From Branchiostoma floridae (lineage: Eukaryota; Chordata; Leptocardii; Amphioxiformes; Branchiostomatidae): a stretch of 64,000 bases of DNA. Below, one piece after another: positions 25,712 through 57,800 of the stretch. Every line of letters begins with the position of its first letter. Position 1 is the stretch's first letter. The DNA is taken from positions 20,864,909 through 20,928,908 of the forward strand of contig NC_049979.1 of NCBI RefSeq assembly GCF_000003815.2, given 5' to 3'. The notes below the pieces were generated by a model. It did not search any database. It had not been told where the DNA came from and worked only from the letters and a program-made list of their open reading frames with translations. Position numbers and translations under genes: made by a program.

Positions 25712-26331
25712 TAAAAGCAAAATATCACTTACAACACACACAGCATAATTCCATATTCAAACAATAATTCTAAACGCTTGCAATTGATTATAACAACATG
25801 CAGATTCAAACAAGACAATAACATGGAATAATGAATATGACAATACAGGCTCATTTGACGATATTTCATTTGCGTTTGCCGTGTTGGATTACTTTTTAAG
25901 GCTGGGTGTACACAAATGTGCCATTGCCTAATCCAACTATCCGCTTGAAAGGGTATGGTGGATTAAAATTGTAATTCGTTAATGAAAAGCCTGTATAGAT
26001 GTCAAAAATCGTCACAGCCAATATTTGGTACGGGTTAGGCCCGTTGTGTCCTTCACAAAGATGTCTCATCCTCGATAGAAACATTTTGTTTTTGCCTCGT
26101 AGTACACCGGTAGTAGCTACAGATATTTGTATTATTGTCGTACAATCCAGTCTAAGAGCAAAAGTTTACCACACATGTTTGCAGGACTGTTCGTACTTAG
26201 CATCTGCACATGATTCAAGTTTCACAAAGGCTTCTACTCAGTGATCAATTATTCAGTGTATACGCATTTTTAATTTCCGCAAATGAGGTATATTAAAAGT
26301 GCCCTCCTTTTGGTAAGTACCACGCACGGCA
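25712..26331. other. Noncoding stretch upstream of the LINE
   Basis: No gene is recognised. It may contain the 5' breakpoint of the truncated LINE that follows; no target duplication was identified. Confidence 0.4.
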
Positions 26332-28806
26332 TGACATGCTATTCTACACAGTTCAGACAGTCCTATTGTAGATATATCATCATCGGTCGACGGTGACATA
26401 CGTAAGCTGATTTCTATTAGGGATCACCTGTACAAGAAGGCCAAACGCTCAGGTAGTACCCATGACATGGCTGAATACAAGACTATGAAAAACCAGGTTA
26501 ACTACATATGTCGTAAGGCCAAGAAAGATCATGCCACAAAATCAATTATGGAAGGGACTGAAAGAGGCAAAGCAGGTCTATGGAAGGCTATCCGAAACCT
26601 GCTTCCAAGAACAACGGCTAACGCTATCACTTGTATTAAATATGATGGTCAGAATATCACCAACAGTAACAGAATAGCAGAATGTTTTAATGAATTCTTC
26701 CATAAAGTCGTGCATGACTTGTATCAGTCTATCCCAAGTACTGTTTCCCAGTTCTCTCCTTTACAGTTTGTTAACAAAGCTGTTAGCACGTTTGCCTTTA
26801 CTCCTATCACGGACTCTTTTGTTGTGAACCAGTTATCCACGCTCAAAGTTGGAAAAGCCACTGGGATAGACAGTTTTGATAACAAGCTTTTAAAACTTGG
26901 AGCGCACATACTTGGTCCTCCTCTGACAAGACTGTTCAACAACTCCCTGATGATTGGTCACTTCCCGAAAAGTTGGAAGCAGTCCAAAATCGTCCCAATC
27001 CATAAGAAAGGAGACAAAACAAATCCTGGCAACTATCGCCCTGTATCACTCTTATCTGGGGTATCCAAAATACTTGAAAGAGCTGTCCACAATCAACTAT
27101 ATCAGTATCTGACCCAAAATAGACTCTTAACACAGTACCAGTCTGGGTTCAGAAAGAAACACTCTTGTGAGACAGCGCTTCACTCGGTGATTGAGGAGTG
27201 GGTAAGCTCTATTGACAAGAGGGAATTAACCGGAGTGGTATTTTGTGACTTGTCTCGAGCTTTCGATACCCTTGACCACAACATAATGGTACGTAAACTC
27301 CAACAATACGGTGCAGATGACATGGCTTGCAAATGGTTCCAGTCATACTTGACTGGGAGGATACAACATACATGCATTAACTCAGTTCTATCCTCAGCTA
27401 TCAATGTCACCTGCGGAGTCCCTCAAGGGTCAATATTAGGCCCACTTCTGTTTATCATATATGTGAATGACTTACCAAATTGCATGCAACTCTGTAAGAT
27501 TGCACTGTATGCCGACGATACGATAATTTACTTCGCGGCACGCAATGTACAGGCAATTGAGCAGGCCATCCAGAGCGACTCAGCCAGACTTTCCCAGTGG
27601 TTTGCGGCTAACAAATTGTCGTTAAACCCCACGAAATGTAAAACGATGTTAGTGGGTTCGTCAAGAGCAAACGACATTAACACTGAATTAGATATTACTT
27701 TAGCTGGCACTACTCTTGACCAAGTTGATAAATTCAAGTATCTTGGAGTCATTATTGATAACATGTTAAAGTGGCATGATCACTGTGATCATCTTAACAA
27801 GAAGCTAGCTCAAATAATCGGAATAATGAAGTACCTTAAACACTACCTGGATAGAGAGGCGCTGCTCACAATTTACAAAGCCCTATTTCTCCCACACATA
27901 CAGTATTGCAGCACTGTCTGGGATCAAGGGGGTAAAGGAAGTCTGGATAAACTACAGAAACTCCAAACTAGAGCTGGTCGCGTGATCATGGGGTACGATC
28001 GCCATACTTCTACATCAAACGTCTTACGTAGTCTTGGATGGGTCCAAATAGTTGATGTACATAAAAGAAGTAAGGCAACGCTCGTTTTCAAGGCACTTAA
28101 CGGCATGACCCCTCCCCATCTTACTGCATTGTTCTCCCAACTCTCAGAAATACACACACATAATACCCGTCTTAGATCACAAGGTGGACTCCTGCTGCCT
28201 AAAGCTAAATCTGAATATAGAAAGAAAGCTTTTTCATACTCAGGGGCGGTGCTCTGGAATTCCCTGTCGTCCCAATTAAGATCTGCGAGGACACTGTCAC
28301 AGTTTAAACGATTGTACCAGGACTAAAGGATTCTGATTGTATATATTTTAACTTTAGTTCCTGTCATATCACAGTGGATCCTTTTGTTTGATTTCTGTAT
28401 TATGTTTTGATGCTAAGACTGACATTTATGTTCTCTTCTGACTGTTATTTTTCATTTGCAAATCGACTTTGAAACAAACACTGCCCGACCAGCGACACAT
28501 TGATATGCAAATTCCACTTTTCGTTACTTTGATTTTAAGTTGATCCACTGCCTGAATGTGTTATTATTATTATTATTGTTATTATTACTACCATCATTAT
28601 ATTAAGTTATCCTGAGTTATTTGTATTGTAAATAGTTGACACTTGAAGTTCAGTTATTTAAGTTTGACCTTTGATTTCAATTTTGATTCAGTTGTTGTGA
28701 TTTTGTGTTATTTTATGTTGGGGTCTCCCGGCCCCCCAGGAGGTATTGAAAAACGCCAGTAGGCGATGTATTTTCCTGGATAAATAAATAAACTGAAACT
28801 GAAACT
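26332..28806 (+). mobile_element. 5'-truncated non-LTR retrotransposon (LINE)
   Basis: The element comprises an open reverse-transcriptase frame, a roughly 480-base 3' UTR with a (TTA)n patch near 28,560, a GC-rich 3' terminal block (about 28,716-28,770) and a terminal (AACTG)n tail ending near 28,806. No endonuclease or ORF1 precedes the RT, so it is 5'-truncated as is usual after incomplete target-primed reverse transcription. RT style (GVPQGS, YADDT) places it in the broad CR1/L2/Jockey assemblage; the clade is not assigned. Confidence 0.85.
26467..28326 (+). CDS. Reverse transcriptase ORF of the LINE
   Basis: Retrotransposon RT of 619 residues from the first ATG. The frame is open back to about 26,335, so the protein is N-terminally incomplete. 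RT landmarks: YRPVSLLSGVSKILE (fingers), FCDLSRAFDTLDH (first catalytic Asp region), GVPQGSILGPLLF, YADD at residues 348-351 (codons 27,508-27,519), and YLGVIIDNMLKW (thumb side). The C-terminal 150 residues are the usual post-RT region, ending in ALWNSLSSQLRSARTLSQFKRLY. There is no internal stop or frameshift over 1.86 kb, suggesting a fairly young insertion. The endonuclease domain is absent, so autonomous mobility is not expected. Confidence 0.9.
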   Translation: MAEYKTMKNQVNYICRKAKKDHATKSIMEGTERGKAGLWKAIRNLLPRTTANAITCIKYDGQNITNSNRIAECFNEFFHKVVHDLYQSIPSTVSQFSPLQFVNKAVSTFAFTPITDSFVVNQLSTLKVGKATGIDSFDNKLLKLGAHILGPPLTRLFNNSLMIGHFPKSWKQSKIVPIHKKGDKTNPGNYRPVSLLSGVSKILERAVHNQLYQYLTQNRLLTQYQSGFRKKHSCETALHSVIEEWVSSIDKRELTGVVFCDLSRAFDTLDHNIMVRKLQQYGADDMACKWFQSYLTGRIQHTCINSVLSSAINVTCGVPQGSILGPLLFIIYVNDLPNCMQLCKIALYADDTIIYFAARNVQAIEQAIQSDSARLSQWFAANKLSLNPTKCKTMLVGSSRANDINTELDITLAGTTLDQVDKFKYLGVIIDNMLKWHDHCDHLNKKLAQIIGIMKYLKHYLDREALLTIYKALFLPHIQYCSTVWDQGGKGSLDKLQKLQTRAGRVIMGYDRHTSTSNVLRSLGWVQIVDVHKRSKATLVFKALNGMTPPHLTALFSQLSEIHTHNTRLRSQGGLLLPKAKSEYRKKAFSYSGAVLWNSLSSQLRSARTLSQFKRLYQD

Positions 28807-29175
28807 GGTGACATCGTTAGCTGATTTACAAGACGGGGATGCGCCAGGTGTCCCGTCCGGGTGGATGATGTAAATCGCCGTATGGCTGACACGAGACGGA
28901 GGTTCGCCGGGCCAGACAGAAAGATTTTCGCCATCGCACACGTACCGAGGAATGCCCTATTTTGGAAGGCGTGGTGGGTTCTTTAACGTGTGTGAATGTG
29001 CACGTGGCTCTGCTCACACCTCTATCTAACGCTCTATCCGAGGCATCTTTACCTGAGTGAAGTGAGGAAAGTCGTGTTTGTGCCTTTTCCAAGATCGGTG
29101 ACAAGGTAGGAGTCGAACCCGGATGGCCTGTCGCTTGCGAGTAAGTCCACTACGATACAATTTGTGTCGTATTGT
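28807..29175 (-). mobile_element. tRNA-derived SINE-like repeat
   Basis: Read on the minus strand from about 29,165, a tRNA-like head has a B-box match GGGTTCGACTCC (about 29,109-29,120) after TCGTAGTGGACTTACTCGC. It is followed by a body with CACGTTAAAGAACCCACC-type sequence often seen in invertebrate SINEs. The body abuts the 3' tail of the LINE at 28,806. A 28-base piece of the head (GTCCACTACGATACAATTTG) recurs at 35,769-35,795. The exact family is not assigned. Confidence 0.55.
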
Positions 29176-29180
29176 TAAAG

Positions 29181-30022
29181 TGCCCCCCCCCCAAAAAAAA
29201 ACTGTCCTTTGCACTCAAGCTGCTTCAGGAAAAGACGACCGGATTTTTGGTCGAGCGAACCAAGGTTGAAAAAGGAACCTCAAAATTAAGCGAACAAACG
29301 ATTTTTTGCGTTCTATCAGCTACAGGAAGACCGAGCTACTGTAATTCTTCAACTGTTAACGGTCACCATTTAACCGCTAGAATTTCATCATCGCAAATAT
29401 TCATCACTCTTGACCCGAAATTTCACTGCACTATAATCACACTTAATTTCTTGATTACAACACGTATACAGCATACTAGTGATTCACACATCATTGTCCT
29501 TCGAGAAATAAAATATTTATTTTTCAATCGGAAATTATGTGGTAATTTTTTTTACAGTACGTGGTGCAACACGTAATGAGACACTAGGGCTTTATTACGT
29601 ACCTACAATAATGACGCGGTTATGATTTGAAGTTTTCCTTCTTATTTACATGAGGCAAGGACAGTTCCTGTACTTATCTTATCTACTGTAAATTTTTTAA
29701 AAATAGTCGACGGTGTGCTACCAGAAGACTGAGTATTAGTATTAGTATTAGTATTAGTATTGTGTCGGAAAATATCTATGAGACGTTTTCGGCGTAACCC
29801 AAATGTGCAGACAAGTAACTGTTACACAAATTTAGGAAAATACTCGACCTTTTCACCAGTATGACAACTACCAGCGTAGTAGTAAAATATCAAACACAGA
29901 ATAACAACAAGCATCAAAGGTCATATTTGGGCAAAAGTACGTTTCACTGACTATATCTAAAGACTAAAGTATGCAAATTCAACAATAGAAATGTTCTCAA
30001 GATTTTAAAAAAACAAGAAAGT
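29181..30022. other. Noncoding stretch with hexamer repeat
   Basis: Contains a (AGTATT)n run at about 29,733-29,760 and the presumed 3' UTR of P450 gene A at its right side. No other feature is recognised. Confidence 0.5.
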
Positions 30023-30028
30023 TTTATT
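30023..30028 (-). promoter_or_regulatory. Poly(A) signal of P450 gene A
   Basis: TTTATT on the plus strand gives AATAAA on the minus strand about 140 bases beyond the stop codon of gene A. Inferred from position and exact hexamer. Confidence 0.5.
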
Positions 30029-30168
30029 TCTTTTGGATTCCCCTACATTAATTCAACGTAATAAAACCATCGTGATCATCTTCTGGAAAGCATGTGGCAA
30101 AATAGCATGCATGTATGTTGGGTGTAGCTTGTTCAATACTATACGTCATTATGAGAGACGGGTTGACC

Positions 30169-35463
<5,295 letters not shown>

Positions 35464-35583
35464 AGCGGTTCCTCCAATAAGAAAAAAAGTCGCCAGGTTT
35501 TGTCATGACGCTGTGCTACTGCGTCAGTTCGCAAGCTCGTGACAAGACTTGAAGTACAGGTAATGTACGTGTCCCGGATGGAA

Positions 35584-35596
35584 GGTTCAAAGGTCA
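35584..35596 (+). promoter_or_regulatory. DR1 nuclear receptor element, gene A promoter
   Basis: GGTTCAAAGGTCA is a DR1 (GGTTCA, A, AGGTCA) matching the HNF4/RXR/PPAR type. It lies 121-133 bases upstream of the gene A ATG, in antisense orientation to the gene. The identical 13-mer is at the same place in gene C. Receptor identity is inferred. Confidence 0.6.
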
Positions 35597-35613
35597 AGGT
35601 TTTACGTGCTTAC

Positions 35614-36372
35614 ATTTTTCTGACAGGTATTAGTTGTGCTGTATTTCTGTATTTTCCTTTCTATCGCTAAATAGCTAGATTAGTAGACACAGCTCAGATC
35701 ATCTGCTGTATTGTAGTCTATTTTTTTATTAGTGCATACTGTGTATAGTGTATAGTAGAATGGTTTGTCCACTACGATACAATTTGTGCCGTAAAGTATT
35801 TATTACCTTCACCAAGAAGGTTATGCTTTTATTTGTGGCGTGGTCTTAAATTTGGACGTAAATGTGATTAACGCGAGAAGCTGTTAGTGGATCTTCATGA
35901 TATTTAGTTGGTAGGTTTCAATTTGGGAGACCCTTAGGTCAAGTTCTAAAATGGACATCGTAGCCCAATACTGTGGCGCTGCAGCAGAAATTGTATGTTC
36001 ATGTATTTGTTAGTGTAGTCCTTGGGCTGGTAATTAGGAAAATACCCGGCCTCTTCGCCCGCATGACATTACGTACCTTCCAGAGTCGCAGAAAAATGTT
36101 AAACATAGGATAACAAAAAGTATCAAAGGACATGTAAGCAAAAGTACGTGGTTTCACCGACTATACCTGAATACTAAAGAGGTGTAATCAATTCAACAAA
36201 TAAAAATGCTCTAAAAATTCAGAGCTTCTATATGAGTTGCCTGTAACCTTTGGGTTCCCTTGCATTCAACGTAATTAGACATTTTTGATCATTTACTAGA
36301 AAACATGTGGCCAAATAGTCGTAGGTTTGTTCAATACTGCACGTCATTATCAGATACATGTACGGGTCTACC
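35614..36372. other. Intergenic region between P450 genes A and B
   Basis: Contains a fragment of the SINE head (35,769-35,795) and the presumed 3' UTR of gene B. No exon was found. TTTATT near 35,800 is a possible distal poly(A) signal for gene B. Confidence 0.45.
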
Positions 36373-43546
<7,174 letters not shown>

Positions 43547-43664
43547 AGCGACCTGTCGCACTGTGTGTACGTTGACGTGCTGTGAAGCCAAATCCCTGCG
43601 CCGCCAAATACATGAGAGGTCAGGTGCGCTAGCATGGATTTGACAGCTTACGCGGACGTGTTTT

Positions 43665-43677
43665 AGGCCAAAGTTCA
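43665..43677 (+). promoter_or_regulatory. DR1 nuclear receptor element, gene B promoter
   Basis: AGGCCAAAGTTCA is a DR1 (AGGCCA, A, AGTTCA) 119-131 bases upstream of the preferred gene B ATG (74-86 from the alternative ATG at 43,591), antisense to the gene as in the other three paralogues. Confidence 0.5.
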
Positions 43678-44212
43678 GAGGTGACGCATGGCAGGATCTA
43701 CGCTAGCTATAGGGGGCGCACCTACACTTGAAAGTACTGGAAAAGGGCATTGGTTGTGGTTCCCGTCATAATAAGATTTTTTTTATCATAGACAGGACTA
43801 TTGTTGAAAATTCCTATTAACTTTGCACTATTGAAAGGATAACCCTGGCAGACGTAAGTTAAATACATGTACTAGTATTGACAACAAACTGAAGACATAC
43901 GTCAGCGCCTAATCTGAGGTTTGCTGACCATAGCATGAAAATGTTATTTTGACAATCTTGAGAATATCACCTCATTCTGTCAATCCTATTACTATCCCTC
44001 ACAATACAATGGTGAGAGAGAGACACAGAGGGAAAAATAGGTTAAATGGACCAGCAATTCTACTGTACAGTATGAACTATTAAATGAAAAAAAAATAGAC
44101 CAAAATACAGCAGATGGAAAATTTCTATCTATTTAACGATAGAAAAGATAATACAGCACAATTAATACTTGTCAGAAAACATACGGTAAGTATGAATACT
44201 ATAAAAACACCT

Positions 44213-44225
44213 TGACCTTTGAACC
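44213..44225 (-). promoter_or_regulatory. DR1 nuclear receptor element, gene C promoter
   Basis: The minus strand reads GGTTCAAAGGTCA, the identical 13-mer found upstream of gene A. It lies 94-106 bases upstream of the gene C ATG and is antisense to the gene. Confidence 0.6.
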
Positions 44226-44318
44226 TGTTACCTGTACTTCAAGCTTGCGAACGAACGCATGCAGTAGCACAGCGTCATGACAAAACCTGGCGACGTTTTT
44301 CCTATCGGAGGAACCTCT

Positions 44319-51755
<7,437 letters not shown>

Positions 51756-52731
51756 GGTATCTGATAATGACGTGTAGTATTGAACACGCCACATCAAACT
51801 AGTGGTTGAGTACTTATCTTGCCGCACGCTTTCCAGTTGGTGATTGTGTGATTACGCTAAATGCAATGGAATAAGTCAGGCAAGCTAAACCTTAATGCTT
51901 TTTCGTGTCTCACATGTACAGGCAACTCTTATTAAGGTTTTGAATTTTGATAACATTTGATAGTCCCCAGGTGTAGTCCCTGAAACGTACTTCTGCTAGA
52001 ATATGACATTCGGTACTTATTTTATGTTTGAAAGTTTTTTTATGGTGATACTAAATTGTACACAGAGGATTTCAGTTACAATCTTATCATCAGATGAAGA
52101 CTGTGAACACCATCGATGATTTGCTCCAAACTGGAAATGGCCACAGTATTGAAGGAAATGAACTGTGAACGTAACTGATCAAGATATGAACTGGAGGCGT
52201 CTTTTACGCTATATATAGATATGTATAACAGGTATAACATGCTGTGTACCCTAAGAACAATCTATAATTTGGTGCTTTACAGGCTAGACTTCGCCAAAAA
52301 CATTTTCTATCTTTGGTATCTTTTGGAGATGAACTGCCCTGTTGTACAAAATACAAAGCTATCATTTGTAATCCTGTCTGGAAGTCCTAGTCTTTAGCTA
52401 TATATTTACTTTTTCTATAAGCTATTGCGTAGATATTAGTTTATTAGGTATGTCCTGCCCTAGAACTTGCCATCCGTTACAGTTGTTGTGCAATAAAGAT
52501 TGATTGTATCAAGCGCAACAGCACTAACAGGAAATATTTAGAGAGGGAGACGGTTATATTATCATATATATACAAACAAATACAAATGTACAGCAATATA
52601 CCACTAAGAAGCTTCCTTGGGGTGAAGAAATAAAGTCAGGGACCAATGTCATGAGTAGCATTGAATGTGTGTATGTGCACACCTGACAAATACTACCGAA
52701 ATAATTTCATTAGGTTGGTAGAGCATAGGAT
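51756..52731. other. 3' flank of gene C
   Basis: Presumed 3' UTR of gene C to about 52,515 (AATAAA at 52,492-52,497), then unrecognised sequence with a short (TA)n near 52,565. No exon. Confidence 0.5.
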
Positions 52732-52964
52732 ATAGGAGTTTTCTTTTTCACAACCAGTTGACCTCACCTTAGCTCAACCGGGACGAGGGGGGTACAAACT
52801 CAGTCATGTTTGGGATTGTGTTCTCGCCGCAAAAGCGCCACCTACATCAACTATATCGGCGAGAAGTAGAACTCCAGTTAGAAGTTCTTCAAGGAAGATG
52901 TCTGACAGGCATCGAAACGTCAGCTTGGGTGAGATTAGTTGGTTGTGTAAAAGAAAACTCCTAT
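52732..52964. mobile_element. MITE-like inverted-repeat element between genes C and D
   Basis: The left terminus ATAGGAGTTTTCTTTTTCAC and the reverse complement of the right terminus (..AAAAGAAAACTCCTAT) pair over about 37 bases, extending to GACCTCACC / AATCTCACC. The 233-base element has no ORF. Its interior contains CATCGAAACGTCAGC, a motif common in dispersed invertebrate repeats. Confidence 0.75.
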
Positions 52965-53053
52965 TTCCCCGACAAATAGTGTTTATACTGTTTTGATGCA
53001 CTCAAAAGAGAACTGTGTAAATCAGCTTCTTGATGCCTGATATCCTCATGTAC

Positions 53054-53073
53054 CGACCTTTGCCCTTTGTCCC
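53054..53073 (-). promoter_or_regulatory. Double DR1 nuclear receptor element, gene D promoter
   Basis: The minus strand reads GGGACAAAGGGCAAAGGTCG: three half-sites (GGGACA, AGGGCA, AGGTCG), each separated by one A, so two overlapping DR1 elements. It lies 57-76 bases upstream of the gene D ATG and is antisense to it. Confidence 0.55.
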
Positions 53074-53129
53074 AATTCGATAACACAGTGTGCGCGGTAA
53101 AGTAAGCGTTGTGTTTGATAGTAAGCGCT

Positions 53130-54800
53130 ATGGTGTTCCTTGGTGATGTTCAGCGCTTCACCGCGCTAATTGTAGACGTAGTGAGCTGGGGTGTGTTAAC
53201 CGTGACCGTGGTCCTGCTGTGCCAGGCTGCTGCAGCTGTCTGGAGATCCCTGCAGAGGGTGAAGCTGCAGGAGAAGGTGCTGCCTGTTCCGCCAGGAGCG
53301 CACTGGCTGTTCGGTCATACTGTCATCGTAAGTTACTGCTGATAGATAACCCAGTAACTTGTATATTGTAAGCTACGTTACAGCAATGTTACATGAAACA
53401 CTATGGCTGCTGGTTACAGAGCCACTACTACGTAAGACTAGGTTAGACAGTACTTCCGTTGACTTCATCGTACGTACGAATTGTCATACGATGGTTTTTA
53501 TTCTTGTTGTGAATCCCGTATGATTTTTTGACCTTTGAACAGCCATTATCTAAGCAGTGGCTATAGGCGGTACTGTGTATAAACGTGGACTCTGGCATGT
53601 ATCTTGCAGAATCAGGCAGCCAGTAGTTATACTAAAGGCAGCATGTGTCCTTGAAATGCTTTTCGCGTTACAGTGAGCATGGATTCAGTTTACCGCTTTT
53701 CGTTGACTTTACTTCTGCGTGTCTTACAACAAAATTATGTGGTATGGAAACGATCGTTTACTAGTTTACTTACTAGTATTTTGCTTACTAGTATTTCATT
53801 TGTCACGTAGGGAGAAAAGCTTGATGAGAAATCCCTGGAATGGTCGGCTACGTACAAGTACGCATATCTCTTCAAGTACTGACCGGGGAGGACGCACTGT
53901 TCCGTAGTCCATCCGAAATATGTCAAGGAAGTGTTTGCCAGAGCAGGTCAGATGTTTTCTTTGTATTGGTCAAAGTTCAATACTAGACAATGCCTAGCAT
54001 ATAGTAAGTAGAACAGTCAGGCAAAAGAAAAAAATCTTCACATAAAGCGGTAATTCATTAATGCATGGTTACGGCTCGTGAGTGGCATCACAGTTGGAAG
54101 CAATATCGTATGATTGTGCTTATTTTCATCATAATTTTCATCATAATACCTCTGTTGTGCTGGCACAAGTTTTATTAGAAATTATGCTTATTACACGAAT
54201 GTGGTGATTATGTATTTTGTCCTTGCAGAGAAAGGTGGATTCCCGTACAACATTCTGAGACCATGGCTAGGTGTGTATTTCCTTCCCTCAACTCTATTCT
54301 TAGGAGAAACATTCGCTTGGTAAAGGGTTAGATACAAACATCACATTACTGTTGAATTACTTTTGAGACTTTTCTATGTTAACGAAGATCATAAATTCGT
54401 ACTAAAACATCGGAATTTGGTAGGTGACGGCCTTTTGAACAGTAACGGGGCTAAGTGGTTCCGGAACCGCCGCCTGCTTACACCAGCCTTCCACTTCGAG
54501 GTGCTGAAGCCTTACATCAGACTGTTCTCCGAGAGCACAAACGTTATGTTGGTGAGTCATGAGCCATCTTTGGTCACCACAGACACACACGCGCATACTC
54601 CCCCCTCTCTCTCTCACTCTCTCTTTCTCACTCCCCCCTTTCTTTCACACACATGTACACACACGCACATGCAAACTCTCACACACACTCAAGCTCTCTA
54701 TCTCTGTCACAAACACATTGACACATACACACATTGACACACACATACACACATTGACACAAACACGCGCGCACACAAACACACGGGTAAATACATACCA

Positions 54801-54873
<73 letters not shown>

Positions 54874-57800
54874 CATACACAACACGCACATGTATATACA
54901 TATACATGTATATGCATACATGTACATATGTTGACATATAGAGCGTTAACATGTGACATTATCGCCGTATCCATTGACATGTGTCTCTACACGCGTTTCA
55001 TTAAACATAACTCAAGTATAATCAGGCATTTATTATGTCTACAAAGAATTACAGATAGATAGATACTTAGAACACAAAATGCGATGTTCACTTGAGCTAT
55101 GATCCATCAAAGTACAAGTATTGACAACTTCATTCATGTGAAATTGAGTGATGACTCGAACTTGTTTTTGTTATCTCGCTGCTATTATTTTTTACTAGGA
55201 AAAGTGGGAGGAACTTGGATCCGGATCATCTGTCGATGTGTTTCACCACCTAAGTCTGATGACACTGGACAACATGCTGAAGTGTGCTCTAGGTCAGAAC
55301 ACTGACTGTCAGACAAGGTATTTTCATAACCGTACAATATTCGGCCATCGCCGATTGTTACAACAATTTTGAAAAGAAAATGATTGTATGATGCAAAACA
55401 AAGCCAGAATGTAGGAGGTAATAAAAGGTTGAATTCGAAATAAAATGTTCGATAATCGGCCAATGCTGCAACGGAAATTTCAGTACTACGTTCACGACTA
55501 CAAAAAACTAAGTCAAGAATATCAAACTTAATTGATAATAGTAATTAATTAAAAAATATGTTTTAATCTATTGTTGTTTCTTTTCAAGGAAATCAAATGA
55601 GTACATAGCAGCCGTTCATGAGTTGGCTCAGCTGACAGAGAAGCGTGGAGCTCACTTATCTCAGTACTTCCTCAACGACTTCTTGTACATCAACTGCTTA
55701 CCGGCTGGGAAGAGGTATTGTTGAAGTGGAGTCTATTGTCCTAACTTCAACCCAGCAAATTATTATTGATAAATAGCATCCGTAGGTTGGATACACCATT
55801 CCATATACGAGTACATGATACGATTCTTGCATTCAAAGTTTTGAATGAATATCCACAAAAAGACAAATATTAATAGGCCGTTTTTCTGTTAAGAAATGCA
55901 ATGTACAAATGTAATGTCAATGGCATTGTTGGAGCGAATACATGTCCATACATTGTTTCCACATGTTGATTACAGTTGATACTTTAAAAAACATGATATG
56001 AACTTCACTTTGACATTTTGAATCAACATTGTGGATTTAACAATTACAACATGAGTATGTGGCTCCGCCCAAAGTAATAACATGTATATCAAACTCACAC
56101 TGCCAGCGTCAATATAAAAATGTATCATACGTTTTATATCTGCCATGATTTTAGTTCCACATATTTGACGATTTTCAGGTACAAGAAAGCCCGCGATTCT
56201 GCCCACCGATACTCCGAGGCCATCATCCAAGAACGTAGGAAAACTCTAGATCATCCAGGTTCGCAAGACATTCACCATGGACGGAAATATCTGGACTTCC
56301 TGGACATCCTGCTGAAGGCAAAGGTACATGAAAAATTCCTCTGAGATTTGTAAACGTATCATGTACGTAACGTATTTGTTCAAAGCTAGAAATACAATCG
56401 CAGACAAAGGAATACTGTGTCGAGTCTCTCGAAAATTATTTCAGGATGAAGATGGTAACGGTCTGACAGACGCTGAGATCCGTGACGAGGTGGACACATT
56501 TGTGTTCGAGGGACACGACACCACAGCCAGCGGGCTGGCCTGGACCCTGTACTGTCTGGCTCGTCATCCGGGACATCAGGAGAAGTGCAGGAAGGAGGCA
56601 CAGGAAGTGCTGCAGGGGAGAACGGAACTGACGTGGTAGGGAAGATTTCAGGAAATCTATGACACGAAAACCACGTCAGTCTACTGCCCACCCAAATTAG
56701 GCCACGCAAGGAATATAGATAACATACAGGAAAAGTACTGGTAAAATTCACCATGAAGAGGAATGCAATTGCCTCAAGAATTTGGACTAACTCAAAACCA
56801 GTCTTTATCAAGGAATGAATCCACCGCTTTATGTAGCAGATAGTTTGTAGCGTTCTCCGTCTCTCCGTCTCCATCGGAGTGGTTCTAAGACTCTGGTGGC
56901 TTCATGGATTCATTCCTTGACAAAAGACGTGTGTGTGTCGAATTCAAAAGACGTGTGTGTCATTAAAAAGTCCGATTCTTTTTTTCTTTTTCTTTTCGAC
57001 CTTTATTTAACCTTGACACATCTTGGGCCTAAGCCGTTTTTCAAGATTTCATTCTTCATGAACCCCAGGGACAACTTGTCGTCTCTGAAGTACATCACCT
57101 TGTGCATCAAGGAAAGCCTGAGGATGTACCCTCCTGTCCAGAGGTTGTTTAGGCAATTGGAGAAGCCTATGACTTTCTTCGACGGCCGAACTCTACCGCA
57201 AGGTACGTGTTATTTGATAGCTTTATCTATCAATGTTAATGTGTCTCTACCGAATTACCTATGCAGGAACGTTTTTTTTTCGTACTACAGTAGTGATATG
57301 GAATATAAATTTATTAAGTTGGTATTGATGTTATACCTACATACATTGATGTTATAATAATACAAAATGGGAAATGCTATTTCAGGTTCCAATGTGTACA
57401 TCAGTGTGCGTAACCTACACTACAACCCTCACGTGTGGGGGAACCCAAAGGTTTGGTACTTTTCACTTTCACTGGAAAACACATGATACCTATTATGTTG
57501 GTTGTTTTGAGTCACAATCTGAGTTGGTAGAATGAATTATGAAAAGATAAACTCAATGGGTACATATCCTATTGTTCAGTTGTAGAACAGTTAATCTCTT
57601 CATAATGTTTGTTGCTTTGTAGGAATTCAATCCTCTGCGCTTCGCACCGGAGAACTCCAAGAACCGAAGTCCATACGCCTTTCTACCTTTTGCGGCAGGA
57701 CCAAGGTAATATACAAGTTTGTAGCCTGCAGACTCTCTGTGCCTTTTTTTGTTTTGATTTTTTGCCCATAATACACGTTTGCTGGCCATTTCTTTTTGTA

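Larger units (their letters stand above)
43547..44318. promoter_or_regulatory. Head-to-head intergenic promoter region of genes B and C
   Basis: The two start codons face away from each other across 772 bases. The region contains a DR1 near each gene (43,665-43,677 and 44,213-44,225) and a TATAAAA at 44,200-44,206 just upstream of gene C. No exon or large repeat is visible. Shared or bidirectional regulation is plausible but inferred. Confidence 0.55.

Noticed and set aside
29107-29165. Possible functional tRNA gene on the minus strand
   Set aside because: A B-box and partial A-box are present but no complete cloverleaf or anticodon stem could be drawn; the SINE-like body follows directly.
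44277-44318. Upstream in-frame ATG of gene C (14 extra residues)
   Set aside because: The corresponding upstream sequence of gene A is frame-disrupted, while the MITLTW start is conserved in both.
54559-55062. 167-codon His/Thr-rich ORF in gene D intron 4
   Set aside because: Translation of the CA microsatellite.
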